From Hanleya hanleyi (taxonomy: Eukaryota > Mollusca > Polyplacophora > Lepidopleurida > Hanleyidae): a stretch of DNA of 64,000 bases. The notes beneath the pieces were generated by a model. That model had not been told where the DNA came from. It did no database searches and saw only the letters and a list, made by a program, of their open reading frames with translations. The translations under genes were made by a program, and so were the position numbers. The stretch covers positions 16,533-80,532 of the forward strand of contig JAVTVY010018968.1 of NCBI GenBank assembly GCA_036873755.1, read 5' to 3'. Below are positions 1-10,198 of the stretch, piece by piece; within the stretch, counting starts at the first letter, position 1; each line of letters starts with the position of its first letter.

Positions 1-1714
1 TAGAGGTTGAATTTTTTGTTAAATTTCAGGATTTTTTCATCAGGTTAGGAGAAGATGATCCATGGAAAAAAAATAGGGGGTCACCATACTCGTTAAAAAA
101 ATATGGTAGCCAAAAGCATGTATACCACTTAAAAGCCATAACACTGAATACATAGGGAAATTTGGATTTTTTCTTCTTTGATGCTCAATAAATCAAACTT
201 CCCACGGTCAAATTTTCCCCATTTTGCTATCTAATACTAAACACATATAGTGCTTGTTAAATATGTAATCAAAACAGGGGGACACCATACTTTCTTAGAA
301 AATATTAGCGGTATAACAGATAAATTGAGCCTTTTCAGTCCTATTTCCAGGAGGGGGTGGGGGTGGGGAATCGGGGTGGGTGTGCAGAATATTATTGAAG
401 TTCCAATTATTAGCCATTCAGAAGTTTTCTTTTTGTTGAAAGTGAATAGGAGTGAATTTGGGGGTATTCCGGAGGAATAATTTTTAACCTATGGAGCACT
501 TTGCACACTCCAACCGTTGAATTTAAAATGCCAATTTTTTGGTCCGTCCCATCACGCTATCGACCCACCAGTAGAATGCATAAATGGCTGTGTTGTGTCT
601 TTTGTTGATTTTTATTCCATTTTGAGATGTCTGCGTACTTTTGTTAGGAAATTTAGCTTGTTTTGAAAAATTCAAAAAAAATTCTACTCCCTTAAATGAA
701 TCTTTACTGAGGGCTTCTCTTCATCATGTTCATGAACTGTTCTGTTCAACAGGGTGCAAACCTTATGATATTTTAAGTTCAGCTCCGGTGATTTTGTGTC
801 TATCAGAATGATACTCACAAAGCATCATGCCTAAATCCAAAATGACAACAGTGATGGATCATTCGCATGTAATCACACTTTTCACCTTTTTACCTTCCAC
901 ATGAATTTAGGCATACTTGATGACAAGTAACTACTGTTAAACCTGTGCAATCCGATCATGCTTGGAACCGGATCACAGCGTTTGTTTCTACAGCGCTCTG
1001 GTTTACCAATGTTCAAAGTCATTTAAATTTGAGTATTGGGCCATGGATAATGCCGCTATTTAGAGATTGGCCAGTTTAGCCAGTTGTCAGTATTCACAGG
1101 TTTCACTGAACTCACATTTTCTTGTTTTGTCTTGTCTGACATCCTAGCAAATCTGGCGGGGTTTTTTGAGTTCAAGGCTCTTGTTATGACTTTGTGGAAG
1201 ATTTTCCAATGCGGCCAAATGCACTAGCATTTCCATGAATGGTACCTTGACTGTGACTTTGCAATGTTAGTGAATGATATATTAGGGCATTTACCTGACA
1301 ACTAGAACAACTAAGGTATGTGACTTCCAGCAGGTAGCACAACTTCTAGTCAAGGATGATGGTGCTATTTTCTTCTGTTGTGTTGGCAACGGTGTAGGGC
1401 AAGGCTAAAATTGTCCCGGCAGTTTTCTATAATAACAATATTTATTGGCCGTAAAAAGCTTAAAATATTCCCCCAGGTACTGTGCTCCAAGAACCAAGTA
1501 AACATTGCGAGAAATCCATGTCTTAATAAAGTCCCACTTCACCCAGAAAATATAAACCACACGGCCACTTGATTGTGGTAATGACAATTGTACTTTCCCA
1601 ACGAGCAATACAGACATGCTGACCTTTCCATACTCTGCTTCGACGCAAAGTGCCTCAAAGCGAGTCAAGAAACATCACAAATGTGAACAAATATAAAGAC
1701 AACACAAGTTGATG
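1..1714. other. Gαo intron sequence, no gene seen
   Basis: Low-complexity, AT-rich DNA upstream of the first visible Gαo exon. No reading frame here resembles a known protein and none has both splice signals and conservation. It most likely belongs to the intron before the 161-bp Gαo exon. Confidence 0.6.
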
Positions 1715-1955
1715 TAACGCCCTCTGACTGAACTGTGCAGAAAAATGTTGCGCACATGCACATTCGGTCTATATCAATTTTGTTGAACGAGGGCAGCCTG
1801 TATCTTTAAAAGAGAGACATGGGAAATGCATCCATTATATATTGTAAAAGAATTTTAAAAATTTTATGCTAAATTATTACACAAGAACACAGTAGTACAA
1901 TGTCTTGTTTAGCTGTGTCATGCCGAGTTTACTCTGCTCCATTTAGAAGCGGACG
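1715..1955 (+). repeat. Dispersed repeat, copy A (CTGACTG..CTGTGCAG family)
   Basis: Starts with CCCTCTGACTGAACTGTGCAG and continues through GGGAAATGCATCCA to CTCCATTTAGAAGCGG. The same order of words occurs inverted at about 17495-17735 and, interrupted, at about 3121-3560. Three copies with shared internal order indicate an old transposon family. Class not determined. Confidence 0.6.
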
Positions 1956-1960
1956 AGCTT

Positions 1961-2310
1961 CCTCAAGTCATGCTCAGTAAGAGAGCCGTCTTCAGGCTCA
2001 GAATCCAGAGAAAGCTGGCTGTTTCAAGTCATGCTCAGTACATGTAGGAGAGCCATCTTCAGGCTCAGACTCCAGAGAAAGCTAGGAGCCTCAAGTCATG
2101 CTCAGTAGGAGAGCCATCTTCAGGCTCAGACTCCAGAGAAGGCTAGGAGCCTCAAGTCATGCTCAGTAGGAGAGCCATCTTCAGGCCCAGACTCCAGAGA
2201 AGGCTAGGAGCCTCAAGTCATGCTCAGTAGGAGAGCCATCTTCAGGCTCAGACTCCAGAGAAAGCTGGCGGTCTCAAGTCAGGCTCAGTACGAACAGCCG
2301 TCTTCAGGCC
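1961..2310 (+). repeat. Minisatellite, unit about 61 bp
   Basis: About six tandem copies of a unit containing CTCAAGTCATGCTCAGTA, GGAGAGCCATCTTCAGGCTC and CTCCAGAGAAAGCT. The first and last copies are the most diverged. Confidence 0.85.
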
Positions 2311-2397
2311 GCAACTCAATGTTATGATCCTGGAGTTTGTCAGTTTCAGCCCATTTTCAAGTGACAGCTCAGATTCTAGCTCATAATTCAGGTTCTG

Positions 2398-2995
2398 GTC
2401 CATTTGTCTGGAGAAAGCTCATACTGGAGCCCATTTGTCTGGAGAAAGCTCACTGGAGCCAATTTGTCTGGAGAAAGCTCATACTGGAGCCCATTTGTCT
2501 GGAGAAAGCTCACTGGAGCCCATTTGTCTGGAGAAAGCTCATACTGGAGCCCATTTGTCTGGAGAAAGCTCATACTGGAGCCCATTTGTCTGAAGAAAGC
2601 TCAAACTGGAGCTCATTTTCTGGAGAAAGCTAAAACTTTAGCCCATCTCGATACAGCATCGATAAGTCTCTAGCCCATTTGAGAGAGAAAGCTTAAAGTT
2701 TGTCCCATCTAGAGACAGCTCATTCTCTAGCTCACTTGTCAGAAGCAAGCTTAAAATTTGACCCATCTCGAGACAGCTCGGTCTCTAGCTCATTTGCCAA
2801 AAGAAAGCTTAAACTTTAGCCCATCTGGAGACAGCTCATCTCTAGCCCACTTGTCAGAAGCAAGCTTACATTTTAGCCCATCTCGAGATAGCTCAGTCTC
2901 TAGCCCATTTGTTAGAAGACAGCTCAGACTGAGAACAATTTGTATGGAGGAATCCAATTCCAGTCCATTTTCTGGAGAAAGCACAGACTGTAGCC
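2398..2995 (+). repeat. Minisatellite, alternating 31/27-bp units then degenerate
   Basis: Copies of CCCATTTGTCTGGAGAAAGC followed by TCATACTGGAG or TCACTGGAG alternate, so the higher-order period is about 58 bp. From about 2640 the array decays into related units (CCCATCTCGAGACAGCTC, CACTTGTCAGAAGCAAGCTT). It shares the word AGAAAGCT with the array just upstream, so the two may have a common origin. Open frames across it are repeat artefacts. Confidence 0.85.
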
Positions 2996-3120
2996 TTCCG
3001 TCATCTCTATAAAGCCTATCATATGAAAAATCTCAAGTTGCCTTCAGGAAACTTATTCCTCTGTCCCAAGGCCAAGGACCTGGATAGCAGCCTTCACATC
3101 CTGTGTCCAGTGAAAGCTTT

Positions 3121-3560
3121 CTCCCATTGTCCGAGTTTGTAACCTCTTAAAAGTCAATGTAATACCCCCTGACTGCACTGTGCAGAAAAACCTGGCGCGC
3201 ATGCACATTTGGTCTGTATCAATTTTGATCGACACAGGGAGCAAGAGAGATGAGATATATAGGCAAGGCTTTGGTGTAAGACCTCCCATTGAAAAGGTAA
3301 TATCCTGGACAAAAGACTGACAATACAACTTGCAGCAGATCCTTTGTCAATTATATTTCGTGAGTCTTACACCAAATCGTTGCCGATATATATAATATAT
3401 ATATATCTTGTATACAAGAGAGATGAGAAAAGCATTCAGTATATCTGGTTGAAGATTTAACAAGTTTTATGGTAAATTTTTACATCACAACAGATGTTAC
3501 TATGTATTGTTTAGTGTACAAAAGCTGCACGCCGCTATTTCAATGCCAGTGCAATCACAG
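3121..3560 (+). repeat. Dispersed repeat, copy B, interrupted by an insertion
   Basis: Carries CCCCCTGACTGCACTGTGCAG and GGTCTGTATCAATTTTGAT as in copies A and C. It is split by a roughly 160-bp insert at 3256-3414 flanked by 14-bp direct repeats, after which the family sequence resumes. Confidence 0.6.
3256..3414. mobile_element. Short insertion with 14-bp target duplication
   Basis: CAAGAGAGATGAGA occurs at 3242-3255 and again at 3415-3428, bracketing the insert. The insert has short inverted ends (GGCAAGGCTTTGGTGTAAGAC against GTCTTACACCAAATCGTTGC) and an AT dinucleotide tract near its 3' end. No coding capacity. Confidence 0.7.
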
Positions 3561-5640
3561 GGTATATCTGACAGTAGGAGATATACAAGCTAATGCCATG
3601 AGAATTAGTGCAAGCTGTATCTTTAGCTAGTTCATGTTCTAGAAGTGAGACCAGAACTCAGCCCCCTGGAGAATATTCTCTCTCTCTGTCTTATAAAGGT
3701 CACAAACCCTTGAAGTTTCTGGGTGCATTGATTATCAACGGCGAACATTGATTGGCCATTATATCTGATTGGGCCAGAAATGGTCTGTGGCGTATTTTAA
3801 AATGTTTCTATAATATTTGACTCTCAAATATACCAAAACCACCTTTTCATATTTTAATCAGGAAAAAATCTGGGCCAGTTTGATTGGGCACCCCCGGTTT
3901 CGGGCTGGATGACCCTATTTCTGGCAGTCTTATATCGAAAAAATGGTGGGAAATGAATGTTTTCCATATGTTTGAGCAGAAAGGCCAGGCTATCTGGTGT
4001 GGTGGGTCATTTTTGGCGGCGAATATTAGGGAATATAGTTTTGTCAAGATGTGCTTTACCAATTTACTACATATAAAGTAAGGCAAATAATTAGTGGTTT
4101 GTGACCTCTAATGAGCCTGTCTCTGGTCCAAGGTTTAGGGGGAGATCAACAGGTTAACAAGGTGAACGGCATGCCCATGTAGTCTCTAACCCAGCTGTCT
4201 GGAGAATACTGTCTCTCTCTCTGGCAAAATAAAATGAGTCTGTCTCTGACCGAAGGTTCAAGGGGAGATAACAGGTTACTAAGGTGAGAAGCCTTCAGGT
4301 AACCTGTCACTCGCCCACTCAATGACACGATTACCAGCAACACCATGCCACCAGATGGTCTCCCCAGAGAATACCACATGTATCATATTCTGTGTTGACG
4401 AATGACATGCATAAATTACCCTCCATCTCGACCAATTAGAGTCCATATTGAGGATATTTCCACAGCTGAAAGGCTTCAAGGATTTCAATTACACAAGATG
4501 TACTCTTCCTCAAATTTCAATATTGACCAGTACGGGATTACCGGATTCCATAATTTCAGATGTGTGTTTTAAAATCCTGCTTATCAATACATTACTGACA
4601 AACAGTACAGTAATGGGCTTCCATGTAACAGTTGACATTTGATTTTTTTTCAAGAGTTGATGAGGCTAGAATGGAAAATGGTAATGTTTGAAATTTAAGT
4701 AGGGTGATATTTAGCATCCCCAGGAAATTAAGCCATCTGTCTTTGTCAATCGGGATTTAGACAGGATTGCAATGAATGTGGATGGATGAAATGGGGATGA
4801 AATCGCTCAAAATTATCTTCGTTTGGCAGTGAGTTTACATGTACTGGAGGCTTTCTTCCTCTATTGCAGTCCTTCAGGGAGTAATGCAGACGGGTTTTGA
4901 TACCAGAATACCGTTCTCTGAACTCAAACTCACGCGCCCAAATACTGTTAAACAAAACTGAATGTCAGCTAAAATCTAAATCAAAACCACTTAAAATCAC
5001 TCTAATGGTCTTATTTTCATTATTCATCGAAGAAGTAACTGATTATTTTCTGTGTACAGCTGGTGGAAACACTAAATCTTCCAACTCGCATCGTGTTTCT
5101 TGACTAAATCCATGCAGGCCGCCATTTTAGCCTGTTTTAAGCCTACTGCGCATCGGTTTTGCGCAGTGTGTTTATTCGCGATAGTCGACCGGTGTCCCCC
5201 AAAAATGCCTGGAAAAATCCGTCATTGCCTATGATTCTGATAAATACAGAAGTTGACACACTTTCCAGCCAATCAAAACATATAAAGTGTAGTCAATATC
5301 AGTGTTCCTCATTGGTTTTTCACAATGCTGAAATTGAGGTAGAAACTCGTACATGTGGTATTGCATAAATTTTACGTGATGAACTTTCTTGAATATTTAC
5401 TCCAACTTGAAGAAATTAACCTTTGTGTACTGAAAGCACATTTGCCTTACCAAACAAAAACACTGACTAATATTTATATTTGGTTCAATTTATTGTCCAG
5501 TTGAATAGAAATTCTATGTCATACGAAACTCTCAAAAAATCGTGGAAGCGAGTAGGATTTACCAGCGTTTTCAATGATTTTGCACTCATATTGCGACGGT
5601 TCCTACATATGCCAGGACACGAGGGCGCCCTCAGTTCTTA
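3561..5640. other. Gαo intron sequence, no gene seen
   Basis: No conserved coding segment recognised. Direct repeats of TCTCTCTCTG/AATGAGCCTGTCTCTG around 3675-4280 suggest a small local duplication. Nothing else can be supported. Confidence 0.5.
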
Positions 5641-5649
5641 TTCCCCAAG

Positions 5650-5900
5650 GGAGTTTCTTGAAATTGGGGCATGCTAGGAACTGGCATAAGGCATTTCAAA
5701 CAGAGAGGAATGGTGCGTCATGTTGGAACTCCTAGGAACTCCATGGCATACTTTTCGGAACTCGGCAGACAAAAGATGGCTTATGCCATACCATGGCATT
5801 CCAATTGGAACTCTAATCCATCCAGATCAGAACACTAAACCGGGCATGGTGTATCCCATTAGGATAACTGGCATATGCCATTTCTATCAAGGAACTCATG
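5650..5900 (+). repeat. Cluster of GGCAT/ATGCC half-sites
   Basis: Repeated short words GGAACTC, GGCATA and TATGCCAT in both orientations over about 250 bp. Looks like a degenerate palindromic cluster; origin unknown. Confidence 0.3.
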
Positions 5901-6099
5901 CTCTAATTTCAAGAAGCTCCCCAACACTGATCAGCCTAGCCAGTACAGCACCCGGTCACCTTGAAAAATCTATGGTATGGGGAACCACTGAACTGGTTGG
6001 CTCACAGGTTACTTGATCGAACGAGACTCATATGAGTTACCTAAAACATTCGGTAACTCATGTAGGTTACTATTATTGATGATCTGTTTTTGGTTACCA

Positions 6100-6440
6100 T
6101 GGAGTGAGCGAGTGAATAGGATTTAACATCGCTATATAATACTTCAGTCATATCACGATGAACCAACTAAGGCTGAGCATCACCCGGCCAAGTTGCGTTC
6201 CTGTTACTTCAAAGAAGCAAATCTTTGAAGCAACATGGAACCAGACATCCACAATCCATCCTATGAAACACCGAAGACAACGCAAAAGACACAGACAGGA
6301 CATTTGCATTGATGCAATACAGACAAGTGATATTACAGTGCTAGACACCACATTATCAAGTTCCTGTTGCTTCTTAGCAAAATGCATTGAAGCAACAGGA
6401 ACCCGTGCCCAACAGGCACCCACCAACCCTCTGCGGTTAC
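6100..6440 (+). mobile_element. SINE-like/foldback element, copy 1
   Basis: Begins with GAGTGAGCGAGTGAATAGG and TTTAACATCGC, continues with TTCAGTCATATCACGATGAACC, and ends with a perfect 14-bp stem: GTTCCTGTTGCTTC at 6360-6373 and its complement at 6389-6402. An imperfect version of the same stem lies just upstream (6198-6242). Related copies are at 17885-18200 (+) and 55800-56085 (-). The leading GAGTGAGTGA block is common in molluscan interspersed repeats. The open frames on both strands here are not conserved genes. Confidence 0.7.
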
Positions 6441-6810
6441 CATGGAAAATATAACATCACACCAGTGCATTAGCAATTTTAGAATACATGGTGATATTGG
6501 ACACTACATGTAAGTCAGGATTGGTCGCACTTGATTGGAGGTTGATGAGCTTGGTATTGATTGGTCACAGTATTGTACCATCTGTGATTGGTGATTGGTG
6601 ATTGGATACAGGATTGGGCATAATTACTTTACTGGATAAATATAACTGGGGCAGCCTTGGTTGTACATGTATTGATCAATCTAGAATTATGACCAGTGAG
6701 AAGCACGTGTTACTGCCTGAGGAGAAGACGAACTACAAAAGTATCACAGTTTCACAAGAACAATACACAAAGGCCTCAAAATTGATGGAACATCATCCCT
6801 TTGCATAACC

Positions 6811-6897
6811 GGTCAACTACTTTCCAATGCCCTCCACCCCCCCCCCCCCCTCCTAATAAGGTGGGGAGGGCGGGAGGGTATTGGAAACTAGTTGACC
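6811..6897. repeat. Hairpin with C-run and G-quadruplex-type arm
   Basis: GGTCAACTACTTTCCAATGC at 6811 pairs with the complement ending at 6897 (23 of 25 bases). A C14 run follows the left arm. The right arm carries GGGGAGGGCGGGAGGG (6863-6878), four G-runs with one-base loops. Confidence 0.85.
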
Positions 6898-7522
6898 AGT
6901 TGACTAATAAAAAGAAAAAAATCAATTTATTCTGGCAAAGACAGTTTAATACTTCCCATTTACCTTAGAAGATAATTCTTCTTTTTAGGGTTTCAAGCCG
7001 ACGGTTGGATCTCTATTAATTTTCATTACATCGTCAGAAGTATCCACATGCAATGTTTCATCTCCTGACAACACTGGTGATTACCAAATACACACACATT
7101 GATATGTTGTTGGTCAACATGGCCAAGGAGTGGAACTGTGTTAACAACAGAGTAGGAGTAGGAGGTCAATTGATTGGATTCCCAGGGCATCAACAAGTTT
7201 TGAGCTTTAAGATCTCCATTAGCTCAAGGTTACGCTTAAGGCGATCAACTGGGAGCTAAATGGAAACCTGTAAAATGTCCGATACAGGATGTTTTGCAGT
7301 GTACCCTGTACCAACCTTCCCACAGCGCATGCTCTATTTCACAGGCTTACTCTACTATGACCCTGCCCCCAATAATGCAAGAATTAGTTGACCTACGACG
7401 TGGCTACGATGTATCAGTTTGAATCCGACCGAACAACTCCTCTAGTTTTGCGCATGAGCTAACTATTTTCCATATGCTCTGCCCATATAAACGGGAAAAA
7501 TGATCTCTAGATCATTCTTTTT

Positions 7523-8557
7523 AATGCTAGGTCTAGACAGGTATTATGCAGAATTGAAAAGTAATCGGAAAGTTCGAAAAACAATGATTTTACTGTATAT
7601 GATATCAATTCCGGCGGTGTGCTTCTCGGGTGGGAATCGTGTCCGAAAATCTGACTGGTGATACCCTAGGGAGGTGGTTGACCTTGTACATGTACTTTAC
7701 AAGTTCCTTGATCCACTGAAAAAAGATTCACTTTACGTAAGCAAGAAGATTTATTGCCACAATATTTATTCGTGTACATGTAATACTGTCATACATGGAT
7801 TCACTTCTCCTCGTCAAATGAAAAAGCATTCCAGCTCGTCCCATCAATAATTTCCCAGTAATATCTCGAGTCAAACGCCGGGCATTATTGCTCGACTGTC
7901 AATCTCCAGATGTTTCAGAGACAAGATGACGGACAAATGACTATACTGTCTTCCTGGTAGCATGGATGTAATAACTCAAGAAACGTAAAAATGGAGTCCA
8001 ACTATGTGAACTGTCAAACTGCCACTGCCGCTAAAAAAAAAAAAATGCTAGGTCTAGACAGGTATTATGCAGAATTGAAAAGTAATCGGAAAGTTCGAAA
8101 AACATTGATTTGACTCCATATGATATCAATTCCGGGAGTGTGCTTCTCGGGTGGGAATCGTGTCCGAATATCTGACTGGTGATACCCCAGGCAGGTGGTT
8201 GACCTTGTATGTGTACTTTACAAATTCCTTCAGCCACTGAAAGAAGATCCACAGTTACGTATGCAACAAGATGTGATTTATTGCCACGATATTTATTCGC
8301 ATACATGTAATACTGTCATACATAGATTCAGTCCTCCTCCTTGTCGAATGAAAAAGCACTCCAGCTCGTTCCATCAATATAATTTCCTAGTAATATCTCG
8401 AGTCAGTCGCCGGGCATTATTGCTCGACTGTCAATCTCCAGATGTTTCAGAGACAAGATGACAGATGAATGACGACTGTCTTCCTGGTAGCATGGATGTA
8501 ATAACTCAAGAAACGTAAAAATGGAGTCAAACTATGTGAACTGTCAAACTGCCACTG
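7523..8557 (+). repeat. Tandem duplication, two copies of about 510 bp
   Basis: Copy 1 is 7523-8027 and copy 2 is 8044-8557, both starting AATGCTAGGTCTAGACAGG and ending GAACTGTCAAACTGCCACTG. They are joined by CCGCT plus an A-run. Base changes and small indels are scattered along both, so the event is not very recent. No shared long frame, so no evidence of coding. Confidence 0.9.
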
Positions 8558-10037
8558 GAAGCCAAAAATGCATTGGATTGATTGGTGGAAAAACAGGTTA
8601 AAGTACCTGACACTAGTAATACAGCCTGTTGTCGTCGTTAGACTATTAGCGTGATAATACCATCATGATCAACTCTTACGATAAAATGATTACTCTAACA
8701 TGGGTTTCCATGGAAAATATTACATCAAACCCTCCTGATAAAACAGGTCAATTAGAATTACCTGTATCATTTACTCGTAAACAGTGGATGGGCATGTAAT
8801 TCAGATTCATTTGTTCCTGACATAACTCACTCATGTTACGCAGTGGGGAGAAGTGGGAGGGAGAGGGGGGAGCTCAACTATCATAGAATTTAGGCGAGGG
8901 TGCAGCCACCTAGGCCCATGGTAGCTTCACTGGCAAATAAAACAATACATCATCACTCTATAATCCACTACATTTTGAGACTGATTTTTATGTATTTTTT
9001 TCTTTTTCGTTATCTATATAAAAAAAAAAAAAAAATTGTTATTACAAACAAAGAAAGATATTTGGTCATGTTCTGAAAGGCAACTAGTTACCTTTCCAAA
9101 ATTTGACCTATGCAGTTCAACACAGCAACATGGTCCTCCAGTGCAAAATCACCTCTCCATGAGAACTATCTAGCTCTAGTGGTGCCCCTACGAAAAGGCC
9201 CCACCGGAGCTACATGTATACCAATCCTAATATACTTGTGTCGTTTCTGTGCCACTGGCAATAAACACCTGTATATCTGGTCACATTATGACTGAAATAA
9301 TGAAAGATGGTCACCCAGATGTCTGTATCAATGATTATGTTGCAAATGGTTGTGTCTAACTCTTGCGATCAAACACACACACACACAAGAGATCTAATGT
9401 TTGTTTTGCTTTACCTACATGAAACTCCCTCAAGTAGAACGGAAGATTGCTCACAAAACATGTTTACATCACACAGTCTACAATTCTGAATTAAAGGCAG
9501 AACGCTGTACACATATCGCACGTATGATGTCAAAGGAGCCAACTATTCCATTGCAGTTTAATGTGGGGCTTGCAAAATACTATGCATCTAATATACATTA
9601 CTTTAGCTATTTTGAACAAAGCTAACCAGTCAATATCTCGGAGTGGCACTTTCAATTCATCCAGAAGTATTCTGCCATTCATTCACTGTGTTTTTGCTTG
9701 AATAAATAATGAAGAGGAAGTTTCAAAATCATTCATGACATACTGATGGGGTTGACATACTGATGAGGTTGACATACTGATGGGGTTGACATTTTCCTTC
9801 AAAATCTCAAACCGGCATGTTCACCGATTCTTTTAAATTTTTATCCTCAGAGCTCAACATTGCAAGTTCTTGAAAATTCTTCGCTGTCAACAAACATTTG
9901 TCATTTCAGTCTGGTACAAAGATGTATATTTTTAATTTTTTAATAAAGAAGTTTTTATTATCAAACACATGACTGCATGATAACCCAAAAGGTCAACTGG
10001 TTCTTTACCGTCAACACACATTGTTTTGTCGTTTCAG
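8558..10037. other. Gαo intron up to the exon 4 acceptor
   Basis: No coding segment recognised before the acceptor. Contains an A-run near 9020, a (CA)n tract near 9372 and three GACATACTGATGGGGTT-type units at about 9735-9792. A polypyrimidine-rich tract and CAG at 10035-10037 form the 3' splice site. Confidence 0.6.
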
Positions 10038-10198
10038 TCTGATGCAAAGATGGTGTTGGATGTCATAGCTAGGATGGAGGACACAGAACCCTTCTCAGAA
10101 GAACTGCTGGGCACCATGAAGCGGCTCTGGGTGGACAGCGGTGTTCAGGAGTGCTTCGGCAGATCTAACGAATACCAACTGAACGATTCAGCAAAATA
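10038..10198 (+). CDS. GNAO1: Gαo exon 4 (161 bp)
   Basis: Encodes [19 protein letters not shown] through YQLNDSAK plus two bases of the next tyrosine codon; residues 102-154. Acceptor CAG precedes 10038 and the donor is GTAAGT at 10199. Covers helical-domain helices, with the conserved [12 protein letters not shown] segment. Confidence 0.95.

Noticed and set aside
6158..6454. Overlapping 98- and 92-codon frames on both strands
   Set aside because: Inside a dispersed SINE-like/foldback element; copies elsewhere do not keep the frame.
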